DNA of 64,000 nt. Origin: Durusdinium trenchii. Lineage: Eukaryota > Sar > Dinophyceae > Suessiales > Symbiodiniaceae. Positions 1 through 10,901 of this stretch are shown here, piece after piece. Both the position numbers and the translations under genes were made by a program. Location: assembly GCA_963970005.1 (NCBI GenBank), contig CAXAMN010014113.1, positions 874,478-938,477 of the forward strand, given 5' to 3'. The stretch's first letter is position 1, and each line of letters begins with the position of its first letter. Under the pieces are notes generated by a model. The model was not told the origin of the DNA and did no database searches. It saw only the letters and a list, made by a program, of their open reading frames with translations.

Positions 1-116
1 TGAAACAGTATAATATATATCCGGCCTGCGGTTTGACAGCTACCATTTGGGCAGATGATGATGCAACCTGGAGCTGTAATGCAATCACTGTTGAACAGAA
101 CACGCGCTTGCTTTGT

Positions 117-1945
117 TCATGCAAAGTTGATAAAACTGTGCTGCTGGGTAACTTCCACTTCCATTGGTAGGGTTTCTACCGCGTCCATAGAAGAACCTTG
201 TGGTCCAAGCTTCGCGCGCACCTTGGCCTTGAGCAACGCCAACCTTTCCTGCGCCAAGGTGTGGCCCGCATCCACAGCAGTAGATGTAGTAGGGCCTGCG
301 GCATGAGTTGAGATTCAATTACTGTAGCCACACAGGAAAAGCAACTATTATTTGACAGGCACCATGAACATAGAAAAAATAGATTGGAAGGGCCTGTGTT
401 TTGATCTGGCATATCAAGACAGCTCCCAGGTGCGTCTGCACTGTCCTGCTTCACCTTTGTAGGCTCATTGGGGTGAAGGCCAAGTTTATCCGCCAGGGTT
501 CCACCCTCACACACCTCTGTTGGCGCAGGCTCCCCAACAGAAACGTCAGCATTCTGAAGATCCTGCATGAGGTTGCGAGGAGTGGGTGCAGCAGATTCGG
601 AATCAGAGACCATGATTGGGGTTGCCACCCCATTTTTCTGGGCTGCCTCAGCCAGTTCAGCCGCAGCTTCACGATCTCTTTCTTCACGCCACTGGCGTGC
701 TTCAGGTGATAGCTCGGGAGGTAGTTGGCTGTCAGCCACAATTTCATCATACATGATCTGAGGTACCCGGGTGTACTCCAGGAAAGGAAGGCTGGTGTTG
801 GCGTACTCTGGTTCGCAAGAGGCAGGATATACCTCATCGCCAAGAGGATTGGCAGCTATCTCATCCTCCAAAGCTTTGATGCCATCTTGGCTCGTTGCTC
901 GCTCATAGGAATCCATCACCCGAGGTTGAGGTTCAGCTGAAGGTTCAGCAAGCGAGGACTCCACAGCTGGTGGACCAGCAGGCTGCAAGGAAGGTTCAGC
1001 AGGACCCGAGGACTCCACCGCTGGAGGCACAGCTGGCGGTTCATTGGGTGGAGGTAGAGGCCCAGCAGGCTCATCGACTTGCTCCTCCAAATTTCCAGCG
1101 AACATATCCTCACAACACGTGGCGCAAACATGTTTTAACTCTTAAAGGCATTCATGGCTATACACAACTTATCCGGTTCTGCGTGAGCTGAATTGCACTG
1201 AACCAAATAAATGCAAACGTGAATCAGCCAGTCTGTGAAGTGATGGCTGCCTTTGGGTGCTGGATCTGGAACGTAGACGCCTCACGTGATTAGACATCTT
1301 CTTCAAGGACCAGGCATCCCCACTGGCCTTCTTGTCAGAGATGTCCACCTGCGCATGTGTACAATAATTAATTTAATGTGCGTATATAAAGCCATATGAC
1401 TCACATGGATTGCAGCATGTTTGCATACACAATGTGCCTCCCAATGTTCGGCCACATGTTGAATAATCCACTTCATTATTGGCACCAGGACGACATCATT
1501 CCAAGTACGATACCCAGGCGCAACAAGACGTAGAGCTTGGAAGTTGGCCTTGCAAGAGTATTCATCAATTGATCCCTCATCACCGGGCCACACGATCATA
1601 GTCCCAAGCGAAGACATGCGCTGCTTCAGGTCACAGTCCTCACAGAGAGCCTGAGGCAGTGAGGGCAGCAATCCGACTCTGGGTGAGAGATTTGTGGGTG
1701 ATGAAGATTGACATATTGCAGCATTTGCTGGTGCAATGGGGTGTGTTGTATTATGTTTGATTCATTAAGTTTTCAAACGGAGTGCTCTTCATCCCTATTT
1801 CAGCCAGAGAAGCATAGTAGATCAGCTTGACTGCTTCAAGCTGGGTTGGCGTTAAAGAAGCCAGGCATTCGGGAACACCATTGGCAAAATGATCAATCTT
1901 AGGCTTTGAGTTTGAGGATAGCCTTTTCACCATCCTGACCCTCAA
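117..1945 (-). CDS. Multi-exon gene of a dinoflagellate-specific repeat family (3' part)
   Basis: At least four exon blocks are visible on the minus strand: about 1945-1751 (contains DHFANGVPECLASLTPTQLE), 1671-1303 (LRLVAPGYRTWNDV, then a Cys/His-rich HCVCKHAAIH), 1108-394 (Pro/Glu-rich, then acidic and Ala-rich, containing LSPEARQWREERDREAAAEL) and 295-117 (HTLAQERLALLKAKVRAKLG). The last two join in frame across a 98-nt GC-AG intron. The block ends at a TGA at 117-119, which is either the true stop or lies beyond a missed donor. Block 1 resembles a domain I know from large multicopy Symbiodinium proteins, usually near the N-terminus; no biochemical function is established for it. The Pro-rich block looks like a disordered linker. 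The 5' end may lie further right, before about 2 kb. I cannot tell whether the copy is expressed, but the joined frame has no internal stop, so it is not visibly decayed. Confidence 0.55.
296..393 (-). other. GC-AG intron flanked by a direct repeat
   Basis: On the minus strand the upstream exon ends CACAG and the intron starts GCCCTTCC; the intron ends CCGCAG and the next exon starts GCCCTACT. Both junctions therefore share CAGGCCCT. Removing the 98 nt joins ACA-G to GC-CCT and keeps a single open frame from the Pro/Glu-rich exon into the helical exon. GC donors and short repeats at both borders are typical of dinoflagellate introns. Confidence 0.65.
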
Positions 1946-2550
1946 GACCCACAGGCGACCTAAACTGACGAGCCAAGATGCTTTCTACAGATTTATACAG
2001 GGTGGGTCGTGCATCTCATTCTAGCAAAGCCCTGCACACCCCACTCTGACTCAAATGTTGACTGCAATTTCCTGTGCTCCTGGCTTCTTTGGAAGATTCC
2101 CAACCATCGAGCCGCTTGGATTTGTGATAAGATATGCTTTCCAGAACTGTTGAACAAGTGATGACACACATATGTTTCAGGCTCAGGGATGCGCAATCAA
2201 AGGAAGCTGTTTTCAGGATGTTTTTTTGTGTTCACATAGTTCGAACCATCTCCAAGCTGATGACTGCTGCACATGCAGCCCTTGATCGAGCACAATGGAG
2301 AGATTCAGCGAAAGGACCAGGCCGCTGCACAAGAAACTTGGGAACGACCAAAAATAGTTGGTCCGACAAAAAAACATTGCTTCGACAACTTTTTCTTGTC
2401 AAATCAAAGAATACTTGTTCCGACAGGAAAAGGAACTACACACGTGGGTCTAGGTAGTTATAGTTACTATTGATTGTGTGTGTGTCCCTTTTGTCGGCTT
2501 CCCACCTTCCGCTGCCCACATTCTTCGATGTCCGACGATGTCCCTCCCAG

Positions 2551-3346
2551 GAGGCGGAAGCCTGGGGCTTGGTGAACACGGTGGTCCCAGCCGATCAGCT
2601 CATGCCCCACTGCTTGAGCTTGGCCAAGGACGGTGACCCCTGACTCGTGGCCAGGGTGGAGACCCAGCACCGCGACCGGGTGGGGTTTCTGGCCGATGTT
2701 CTTCCAATTAAGGACAGTATAGCCGGATCTCTCGGAAATGAGGTCCTTGAGATGTCTTGGTGCCTTCCAAGGGGTCGTCACGGGTGGAGGCCATCGCTCT
2801 TGGGATGGAGGCCATCACTAGTTGTGTAAGGGGCTAGCTTACACGCGATTTCTTTCTGGCCATGAACCTGCAACAAACAGCTCTTGGAGGGGTGGCTGGC
2901 CACTAGATGTTTGGAGACGGTGTGACAGGAGATGGCCAAAATGAATCCGACGATGCTGCAGATGATGAAGCGAACGGTGGATGATGGTTACGGCATGAGC
3001 TTCAAGGATGGCTGTGAAAATGAGATGCAGGTGGCCTACAAGTATTACAAAGCCATGGGAAAGGACCTGCAAAGTGTTGTGTGCTTTCGAGTGCAGCAGA
3101 GCATAGCTGATGGATAGGTCGGATAGGTTTCACACCCAGAGGCTGCTGCGCAGTCCAAGAATCTAAGAAAGGTAGACTCATGGTCCATGGAACTAAGATT
3201 CTCAACAGGCACGTTCTGGGGTAACAAATTGTTTTCATTCAGTCTCCATTCAACCACCCGACTCGTCTTCACAATTCCAGGAGCTTTTTGAGAAGATGAA
3301 GGCCTTCATCATGTCCCGCAGCAAGGGTGGACAATCGAAGTTGTGA
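2551..3346 (+). CDS. Enoyl-CoA hydratase/isomerase (crotonase family), C-terminal three exons, PTS1 signal
   Basis: Three exons join in phase 0: 2551-2628, 2929-3063 and 3281-3346. Exon 1 encodes EAEAWGLVNTVVPADQLM, the classic crotonase segment after the catalytic core. Exon 2 continues EMAKMNPTMLQMMKRTVDDG, then GYGMSFKDGCENE and AYKYYKAMGK, the C-terminal helices of the fold. Exon 3 reads ELFEKMKAFIMSRSKGGQSKL followed by TGA. The terminal SKL is a canonical type 1 peroxisomal targeting signal, so the product probably acts in peroxisomal fatty-acid or acyl-CoA metabolism. Both introns (2629-2928 and 3064-3280) have GA donors after AAG and end in AG before GAG. The N-terminal exons with the oxyanion-hole glycines were not found. 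They lie outside the window or beyond the minus-strand gene at 0.1-2 kb, which would then sit inside an intron. Family call is firm; substrate is unknown. Confidence 0.78.
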
Positions 3347-3574
3347 TAGCCCTCGCGTCCGGCACACCTGGCATATGCTGTATGACGAACCTTCGTCATG
3401 CAGGCAATGTGGGAGACATCATGGGCGCGCAAAGTGGTTGGCAGAAAAGTGGTTGAGTTGGGGATGCCATGCTGGGTGAGTTGGTGGGTATGTGTGGGGA
3501 GCGGGAAGGGGACTCAGACGGGACCAGAACCTTACCCCTTTGATCTTCACACTTCCTGACCCTGCAACTGGAAG

Positions 3575-3845
3575 GTCACCCATCAGAGTGCCGTTCGGGT
3601 CGATCTCCTCGCGCGCGGGTGCGGGGAACAGGCTCGCGAGTTTGGCAACCTCGTGTGCGGAGGGTTGACATGAACGAGGGCAATGAGGGGTTCAGGGCAG
3701 TTTGTGGTAGGGGTGGCGGTAGTGGCGGTGTCTCGAAAGCGCTGACCTTGGTGCCATTGGCCATATGAGCAGCTAGGGGAGCCCATTGCGTGTCTTTGCC
3801 AAGGCCTTGCAGGCAGCCAGAGCTGCAGCTGCTTGTGCTGTAAAG
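3575..3845 (+). CDS. Two short exon-like segments, unknown protein
   Basis: The segment 3575-3662 follows an AG and reads VTHQSAVRVDLLARGCGEQA without a stop. The segment 3804-3845 is exactly 14 codons (ALQAARAAAACAVK), preceded by AAG and followed by AG|GC, so its borders share AAGGC as dinoflagellate introns often do. I do not recognise the product. They lie downstream of the enoyl-CoA hydratase stop on the same strand, so they belong to a following gene or are chance open stretches. Confidence 0.27.
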
Positions 3846-4448
3846 GCTAGGGCGGTTTGGGGTGATGCACATAGTAGATCGTGGATGGATTCTGTGATTC
3901 AACATGTCCAGCCTCACTCTTCGTAATCAGCTCACTCCCATACTGTTTTCAAATTCCTTCATGTGGAAATTGCATGGAAATTCCTGACAGAGAGGGAAAA
4001 TTGATGCAAATGGAAAGGGAAGGAAAAGGGTGCGGACAAGGGCAAAGCAGCTAAAACCTCCACTTGCCAGGGTGAACTGCACCTGCTGTATCCTGATGTA
4101 TCCTTCTCAGACTAGGCCGCCATAGCATGCCATAGCTGCCACAGTCTTGAAAAGCAGTGTGCAACATGACATGTTGGTGAGGTGAGCGTGGCAAGAGATG
4201 AGCCGCAGAGATAGCACTCAGTGGTTGCGATGGGGAATTCCAACAGCTCCTCAATCAAATTGTTGAAGAAAAGCCCAAGAAAGGAGAACTATCAACTGTT
4301 ACATGTTCAAAAATCAGAAACCAATCTCCAAGCATGATGTGACAGTTGAGAGCCACGGGCTGAGCCGCGATGTGCATACTCCAAGTTTAGCTTATTCATA
4401 TATACTATTAATAGTATACTTACGTAATTTAATAACATAGTGCATACC

Positions 4449-4525
4449 AGGACCCTCCAAGGGGTGTCCAATGAACTACCCCACACTACCTATGGGCTTC
4501 CATTGGGCACCCCTTGGAGGGTCCT
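4449..4525. mobile_element. Foldback MITE-like element, 77 bp, with 3-bp target duplication
   Basis: The arms 4449-4466 (AGGACCCTCCAAGGGGTG) and 4508-4525 are perfect inverted copies of 18 bp, extending to 24 of 25 bp inward. ACC occurs immediately outside both ends (4446-4448 and 4526-4528), consistent with a 3-bp target-site duplication. Confidence 0.6.
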
Positions 4526-4569
4526 ACCGGGTTCTTCAAAAAAAACAGCCATCAAGTCAGGGATGAACA

Positions 4570-4736
4570 GATTTCTTGAATCCCCCGTATGCCCCCAGCT
4601 CAATGTTGCTGATTGNNNNNNNNNNATTCCTTGCGCCTGCCATGCAACTGACAGTCAACACACAGTCAACACACTGTCAACAAATGAAAAGATTTCTTGA
4701 ATCCCCCGTATGCCCCCAGCTCAATGTTGCTGATTG
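4570..4736 (+). repeat. 46-bp direct duplication flanking a scaffold gap
   Basis: 4570-4615 and 4691-4736 are identical (GATTTCTTGAATCCCCCGTA and onward to GCTGATTG). The first copy abuts the N run. This may be a real tandem repeat with a 121-bp period or a collapsed or duplicated contig end. Confidence 0.6.
4616..4625. other. Assembly gap (10 N)
   Basis: A run of exactly ten N, the usual placeholder for a gap of unknown size. Confidence 0.95.
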
Positions 4737-5530
4737 GTCTCCTGACATGTACCGACCTGAATGGCTGTTTTTTCTGAAGGCCGCTGATACCGAACCTGAC
4801 CCGACAACATTGAAGTTGGGGTACAAGGGGTTGAGACGATGACGTGGAACAACTCTGGCGATGGCTGTTTTTTTGAAGAACCCGGTAGTATGTTTGCGAA
4901 AAATCGAGGAATATCAACATTGCTGCTTGGGGAAACTCCTGGACTCTGTGGAGAGTTATGCCGGTTTGGTTTGTGGAACTGTCGAACGACCGAAGAAGTC
5001 CTGAAGGTTTGGGCCAACAAAAGTAGGGTTAATAAATTTGGTTGTATGGCATTGTATGGTTGGGGAGGTTCACTTTTTTAATACGTAACAAAAAGGGTTG
5101 AACTACCGCAATAACGTAAGAATGGCTTCACAACGTCATAAGTTGTTAATTATTTTCTCATGTTTTTTATGGTGTTTTGTTGGCTCCAGGTGTCCTTGCA
5201 TAATTTGTTGCTATAGACACCCGTGTGCCGGTGTTTTGGGGGCACTCGCCCGGGTCATACGGGACGTAGTCTCCTATCAGTCCTATACGCGGCCACTGCA
5301 TCAGTTACATATATATATATAGAGAAATGTGAAAGTTAATTGACACTATACAACTATATATATAACTATAAGCGTATATGCACTTGTTATATAGTGATAT
5401 AGTACACTTGTTGTATAGTCTCCATAAGTTATATAGTACACTTGATGTGCACTGATCACTTGCTTGCTCTTGTTCATGGCATTCGATGGGATCCTCACCT
5501 TCCGTTTCCCAGCAGCCACTCCCAGGCCTG

Positions 5531-5593
5531 CTCCCCTGGTGCGGCGCCAAGAACACCTCCGTTTCACATCCAAGCTGTACGTTCGAGGCTTGA
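5531..5593 (+). CDS. Exon-like segment, unknown protein
   Basis: After CCCAG at 5530 one plus-strand frame reads PAPLVRRQEHLRFTSKLYVR and on to GLK, basic and protein-like, before the GT repeat at 5602. No domain is recognised and the borders are approximate. Confidence 0.25.
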   Translation, partial: LPWCGAKNTSVSHPSCTFEA

Positions 5594-5601
5594 AAGCAGC
5601 A

Positions 5602-5622
5602 TGCGTGTGTGTGTGTGTGTGT
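5602..5622 (+). repeat. (GT)n microsatellite
   Basis: Uninterrupted GT dinucleotides of about 20 bp. Confidence 0.85.
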
Positions 5623-5696
5623 CTAAGAACTTGAACAAAGCGTGAAACCACAAACTTGGGCAAAAACATGCAAAAACCTGGTTTGATGTGAATCAC

Positions 5697-5790
5697 ATCT
5701 AGGAGTCGCAAGTCGGGGGTGGTGTTTAGTCATGTTTAGTCCCATCCAGGAGCCGTGGATGTGACAGGGGCACTCCGAAGCTCCATGGAT
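5697..5790 (+). repeat. Dispersed repeat, copy 1 (partner at 53.5 kb)
   Basis: The core GGATGTGACAGGGGCAC, preceded by CCCATCCAGG, recurs at 53536-53570 with similar flanks on both sides (AGGAGTC upstream, GACTGCT downstream). The second copy keeps inverted ends (GGAGTTGGGTG against CACCCAACTCC), so this is probably a small foldback element. Confidence 0.5.
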
Positions 5791-6030
5791 AGCACCCCGT
5801 CGAACGTGACTGCTGGTATGTGTCTCGTTTGTTTTGCAAGGTGCTGCTTTCACTTGTTGCATACGTTCGTATTGAACAAGGACGTGTTGAACCATCAACT
5901 GATATTTCGTAAGTCCATAGCTCGGACCCTTCGACCGAATGGTCATGATAGGAAAACCTGGAGCCTCTCTCCGGACTGGATGATCTTCCCATCTTCCTTC
6001 CAAATACAACACGTCCCGGTGCCCACAGGT

Positions 6031-6139
6031 GCTCCCCGGTCCTCGGCTCGACTCGACTCCTCCGAGGTGGGCGACTTCGCCCTCAAGGTGGCCGAAGCCT
6101 GTGGCGCACAGGCCGGTCCGAGCCCGTCCGAGCGTGGAG
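6031..6139 (+). CDS. Exon-like GC-rich segment, unknown protein
   Basis: After CACAG one frame reads GAPRSSARLDSSEVGDFALK and continues VAEACGAQAG before a candidate AG|GT border near 6139. It is a GC-rich island in AT-richer DNA. No family is recognised, and neighbouring exons could not be joined with certainty. Confidence 0.28.
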
Positions 6140-6290
6140 GTGTTTTTGCGCAAGGTTGGGAGGTGTTTCACGAAGGGTGGGAAGAACCAAGGTTATTTTA
6201 TATAACGTTAGCAGTTAGCAGCTGTTTTGGTAACGAATGTAATTATGTGTGTACATATAGTATGTTCAATGAGTTATTCAATGATATGCA

Positions 6291-6322
6291 ATGTATGTAT
6301 GTATGTATGTATGTATGTATGT
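6291..6322 (+). repeat. (ATGT)n microsatellite
   Basis: Eight or so ATGT units in a row. Confidence 0.85.
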
Positions 6323-6829
6323 GCGTATACATGTTGGTCGTGTTTTAAAGGTTATTTATGGTGCTTGTTTTTGAGAAAACAGTCTCAAGAATCTCAGGAT
6401 ACATGTATGCAGAGTCACCTGGTAGTGGTTCAGAAATTGTACTCAAAACAGCTCACTTATGGTTTTGACCTAGACCCATGACAGTTATGGGCATACATTT
6501 GGGTGAACCAACATGCTGAACACAAGTTCATAAATGCAAGGATGCTCCATGCCTTGCAGTGGATCACCTCCTTGCCAGGAGTGGGGCTCTCCCAACACCT
6601 TGCATAGAATAGCCTATTGGAGCCTATTCGTCAGGTTTTCCTTGTTTCCGGCCTTTGGTTTCCATGCGATGTCAAAGCAGGACGGGTCACGATTGACCAA
6701 TGGTCCAGCAGATGGCGGTGGGTCTTTGCATCCCTTTCGCCCGGAACTCAACCTGGTAGGTTGACCTCCTATAGTCCATTCGGTTCATTTTCTTTGGTCA
6801 ACCGCAGCCCGGTGTTGACCCACACTCAG

Positions 6830-7195
6830 TCCTGAGTCCTTCGGAACTTCGGCGGCTCGCCCAAGCGATCGAAACGGCCCGGTCGGCTTTTCCCGCACGC
6901 CAGGGAGGTAGGTGTGCATACAGAGGTTGTGATCATTCCAGGGCTCAAAATGATGGCCCTGGCGATGGGTTGGATCCTTTCTGAGCCAAATCAGCAGACA
7001 TACTTACAGGCCGGTCGGTCAGCGGCCGCGATGATGAACCAGGCTGAGCGTTGTTGCATCACCCACAACATTGCCCTGATGCAAATCGGGGCCAAGTTCG
7101 AACGCGGTCAATCGGCCGACGCGGTCATGAAAAGTGCGCCACGTGATGATGTACAACGGCTGGTGTGTCAGCAGGCCAAGGCACACGCTTGCCAA
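6830..7195 (+). CDS. Exons of an unknown helical protein
   Basis: 6830-6907 encodes LSPSELRRLAQAIETARSAF and on to PARQ, and can end at a GT donor. 6942-7195 encodes LKMMALAMGWILSEPNQQTY and then a long open stretch (QIGAKFERGQSADAVMKSAP) ending CACGCTTGCCAA before GTAAGC. The two frames match in phase 1 if the 34-nt interval is spliced out, which is unusually short for an intron. The alternative is that the second exon begins further left, in VHTEVVIIPG. The sequence is Ala-rich and helical. I considered an Npl4/MPN-like domain and found no conserved residues to support it. Confidence 0.42.
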
Positions 7196-7816
7196 GTAAG
7201 CTATGCTAGCAGGACGAGTGAGCGTGACTAAAGATAACTCATCTGCAACACCTCCACGTCCCGCCATTCCTCCACGTCCCGCCATTCTGGTCAGCCGAAT
7301 GGGAAGCATCTCTTCACATCCGATTCGAAGCTCAACAAAGCTAGCAGGGATGATAATTTTAGCGGGCCGTATTGGAAAGTGTAGTCAACCAGTTCTGCAG
7401 CAAAAGGGCCAGTTCTGCGTGCCAAAGGAACTCAAAAACACGTGAGTAGAGGGTCGCCCGGGCGAGTAGAGGGATTCCAACTCCAAAATCACCGAAGTTC
7501 GCTCAACAATCCCTCCAGAGGAAATCATACCCCAGCCATTTGAATTGAACATCCTCTTTATATGGGGGGTGTATTAATCAATTTTAATCAAGAGTCTACA
7601 TTAGGCTGCTCAGTCACAAGTCAGCAGACATAGTGACCAGTCATCAGATGCTTCGGCCTGTTCGGGTGCCCCGCGAGGTGGGTAGACATGAATTTCCGGG
7701 CTCAGATTGATGGAATTTCCCCTTTGGAATTCGAAGTGCCAGCGGAGTCGATCCATAACAAAGACCCACAAAGTTTTTTTTTCGGTTCATACCACGAATC
7801 GAACTGGTTTCAGCAG

Positions 7817-7921
7817 CAAGATTCAGCAAGTTCAGCGTCCTCTTCGCGAGGCCGAGGACGTCCAAGAGATTGCCGCCACGGCGGCGGGGGCGACCGATGT
7901 TCGTTCTCGGTTGACCTTCGG
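7817..7921 (+). CDS. Exon-like segment, unknown protein
   Basis: After TTTCAGCAG one frame reads KIQQVQRPLREAEDVQEIAA then TAAGATDVRSRLTF, ending at a possible donor GTGATG. It looks like an amphipathic helix. The frame with an alternative basic/Gly-rich reading (RGRGRPRD) is less protein-like. Function is not recognised. Confidence 0.32.
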
Positions 7922-8902
7922 TGATGACGCGGAGGTCGGTCGTGTGGCCCTGTGGTTTTGCAGTGGATCAGAGGAAATGGTTTTGCAGTGTAGTATGTGT
8001 AGTGAGACCCCACGTCGAGGGGGCGCCAAAACCTTGAGCCGTGTTGTTTTTGGGGGTGCTGTGTTGTTTTTGTCAGCTGTTGCATGCGGACTGTGGACGA
8101 ATGTGGACGGCGTTCATGACTTGAAGATATCCCAGTCACCTGTGTTGCCAATGCTGAGCTCTGTTAGCAAAGTTGATATGCATTGCTTTGCACGACTGTT
8201 TTTTCAGCAAGAATAAGAAGTCCTGCAAAGATGAAAGTCCTGCTTTGTAGATGGTGGGGTGTCCTGATCTCTTCCGCAAACTCCATGAAGCTCCGGACAC
8301 TTCATGAAACTCCGTATGCTCCTTGGTAGCCAGCAGTTTTTCCTCCCACATCGTCAGGTGATTGAGGGCATGTCCTCCAGTTGGAGCCGAGCAGATACAG
8401 CATTAGTTGGTGATGTCAAGGCACGCGGCTTTGGAGATCTCAGGAGACATTGAAATGAAGACATGGCGGTTGCTTTGCAGGAGCCAGGCTGATCACCCAC
8501 CAAAACTATGGATCAGGAATCCACTGATAGTCAGTAGCTGAGCTTTTTGAGGGACCTTTCCATCAAACGCTTGTTTTGGCCCGAACGCCAGCCTGGAGCC
8601 ACAACCAGCACATAAGTGATGTACAGAAGCTGTAGCTGCCAGAGTGAGGTTTTCACGACCCGTTCAGCCTGACACATCGAACTTTCACCCTCGGAGCCTC
8701 GAGTGCCCGGGGTGAGACTGTTAAGATCCGGCACACCGAGAGACAAGCTGATCGGAGACCAACCAATGTGTGGCCTGCCATTCGAAGTGTCCATTTCACG
8801 TGGCATATTGCCCATACTCACACCCCCTTCCTTCCTTTCCTTGACGATGTTTTTCTCAAGGTCTCAATAAAGACTGTGAGCTCACTTCGTGGTATTTTCC
8901 AG

Positions 8903-9050
8903 ATGCCTACCAGCCTACCAGCCTCGGCTCAGCTCCAGGCCGCCGTGTCAGCCACCGGGATGCGTGGAGCCTTTGGCATCGGTCGGTGGGTTTCCGTGTC
9001 TGACGTCCTTCGGCGGTTAAACGGTGGACGATATCGTGTCGACCTCATCG
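8903..9050 (+). CDS. Exon-like segment, unknown protein
   Basis: TTTTCCAG precedes ATG at 8903. The frame reads MPTSLPASAQLQAAVSATGM, then RGAFGIGRWVSVSDVLRRLN and GGRYRVDLI. The other two frames stop early. The Gly-rich centre and the R-W-V-S-V-S-D-V pattern suggest a small folded domain that I cannot name. The 3' border is uncertain because the frame stays open to 9181. Confidence 0.35.
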
Positions 9051-9410
9051 TTTCATCAAAATGGTTTGCAAAGACTGTTTGCACCAGCACCACGGAGGGG
9101 GCTGTTATTGGATGGGAAACACAGATCGTCAGGGGTGTCCATAAACCACCCTCTGCCGTGGTGCTGGCAGATGTTTGGTAGGTTTGATCCGTCTGTTCTT
9201 AATTTACCCAACGGTAATTCTAATATGGATTTGTGACTATGACAATCCCATTTTTCTTTGTGAAGGGTGGATGCACGATCGAGTCCAATGCAGGAAAGCT
9301 GATGCATTTGCTGCTGCTGATAAATTGCTCCTGTATGAAAGACTTGCGGTAAATAGCTCCCAAATAACGAATATTGGCAATGACTACTCATTGTAAACAT
9401 GTTGACCAGC

Positions 9411-9491
9411 AGTCACAAAGGGGTGCTTAATGGAGGTTAGGGGTGCCCATTACCCACTCACTTGGGGATCAAACACCACCCCTTTGTGACT
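9411..9491. mobile_element. Foldback element, 81 bp
   Basis: The perfect 15-bp inverted ends AGTCACAAAGGGGTG (9411-9425) and its reverse complement (9477-9491) bracket about 50 bp containing GGTGCCCATTACCCACTC. No clear target duplication. Confidence 0.5.
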
Positions 9492-9934
9492 CCTGGGGCA
9501 TGTGTTTAGTTTCTTTTTTTTTACCGAGTGTGGTAGCGAAAAGGGGGTCGCCTCGCTCAGTGGCTCTTCAGATGCCCATCCAGTCCCTAACCGTTCGAGC
9601 ACTGGCTAGCATCCAAGCCCCAACTCTCCAGTCCTCGCGTTCAAACGTCGATTCTTGAGGTCCATCCTGGGTTCTCCACTTTTCGAGGCCAAAGGTGCAC
9701 GCTCCAGCCACGGAGGTCTTGCTAATTTGATCTACCTTGGGCTCCCTGACCAGCTGTATCCAGATGTGCTGCGGAGCAAGCTGCGCCCTCGCCTTCCAGG
9801 TCCAAGGAGAAGGCGGCCCCGCTGATTGCCACCATGGGTGGTCAAGAAGTGCCCCGGAGTGTTCAAGGAACGTGGGGCAGAATGGGTGCGCCACAAAGAT
9901 TCTTCAAGGAAACTGTGCAAATGTGCTGTATACC

Positions 9935-10001
9935 AGGGCCCCCCTAAGGGGTGTCTAATTTTTGCAAGGGATGTCCATTAACCACCCCTTAGGGGGGCCC
10001 T
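9935..10001. mobile_element. Foldback element, 67 bp
   Basis: The perfect 19-bp inverted ends AGGGCCCCCCTAAGGGGTG (9935-9953) and 9983-10001 resemble in style the element at 4449-4525 (AGG...GGGGTG ends), suggesting one foldback superfamily with variable arms. Confidence 0.55.
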
Positions 10002-10201
10002 CATTGAGACACGAGACCCCTGCAATACTGGTAGTGCTTTGGGCACTGGGTGGTGCTGGAGGTTTTCTTCAGTCGTTGAAGTTACGGCCGAGCCTAAGTG
10101 AAGGTACCAAAGGCTTTTTCTAGGGTCAGCCGGTCAGCCCAAGAATTTTTTCCTTTCCCTCGTCCTCGACTGGGAGTGATGTCGGTTGAATCAGGACGCA
10201 G

Positions 10202-10302
10202 GTCCCATCCGGCGTTGGTTTTTCTTGTTTGTCAATGAAGTGTGCACAAGGCCGGTCTCTGAGAGGACCATTTGTTTGGTGGCAAAAGAGAACTGCTTCG
10301 CA
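10202..10302 (+). CDS. Exon-like segment, unknown protein
   Basis: Bounded by GACGCAG and GTAAGT, the frame reads PIRRWFFLFVNEVCTRPVSE then RTICLVAKENCFA. A canonical GTAAGT donor supports it. An 18-nt stretch at about 10357-10374 (TTTTCAG|CGTCACGAG...AAG|GTGAGC) would be a phase-compatible micro-exon (RHELLK). No family recognised. Confidence 0.38.
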
Positions 10303-10901
10303 GTAAGTCCAGTGTACCCTCCATGTGCCAGCCGATTCAGTGAAGGTCTATTTTCAGCGTCACGAGTTGCTGAAGGTGAGCTCCAGAAAACATGCTGTTG
10401 ATCGGCAAGTTTTGCTCAACACTTCAAAGCCCCTTCTAGGATGCATCAAGGCATGATCTGAGGATCCAGTTCATTCTTGGCGCCCAGCTTCGCACTTGGC
10501 CCAGGTGGCCGCACGATGTCTTGAAAACGGCTATGCTCCTGCAGCGTGTGGCGTTAGACTCAGATGCGCTGTGAGGTTAGACTCAGCTCGTTGTGAACGG
10601 CTGCTGTTGATGGATGCACGCAAGACGCACTGTTCTGATGGGGCTGGCGCCACTGGGGGACACTGTTCTGAGTCGATTCGCGAAGCGGAAGCGGGTCGGA
10701 CTTGATCTGTCAAGAGCGCCCAAAAAAACAGTAAAGGCTAAGTGATACAACGGTCATTCGCACTGGGGCAGCCGCTCTCCACTTAAGCGGGGTAAACATA
10801 GGGTAAACCCAAAACAAATTGGACTGGTCAAGGAAACACATCTTAAGATGCTCCAACAAGCTTCTCATACAGTATGGCCATCATTCGGGCACACCCGGCA
10901 G

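Larger units (their letters stand above)
4525..4887. repeat. Long inverted repeat around a gap and a duplication
   Basis: The arm 4525-4552 (TACCGGGTTCTTC, A-run, CAGCCAT) is the inverse of 4861-4887, differing by one base in the homopolymer. A third, partial inverted copy begins near 4763. The interval holds the 10-N gap and the 46-bp direct duplication. Confidence 0.5.

Noticed and set aside
2467..2781. Minus-strand 104-codon open frame
   Set aside because: It is antisense to the GLVNTVVPADQ exon of the crotonase gene, which has a family match and a matching splice phase.
3250..3432. Minus-strand open frame (AHDVSHIACMTKVRHTAYAR...) as an exon
   Set aside because: It lies antisense to the terminal exon of the enoyl-CoA hydratase, whose plus-strand frame ends in SKL and joins in phase to the previous exon; the antisense reading is a shadow.
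6942..7195. Npl4/MPN-domain identity
   Set aside because: Only a loose G-W-[IV] resemblance; none of the conserved metal-binding or strand motifs are present.
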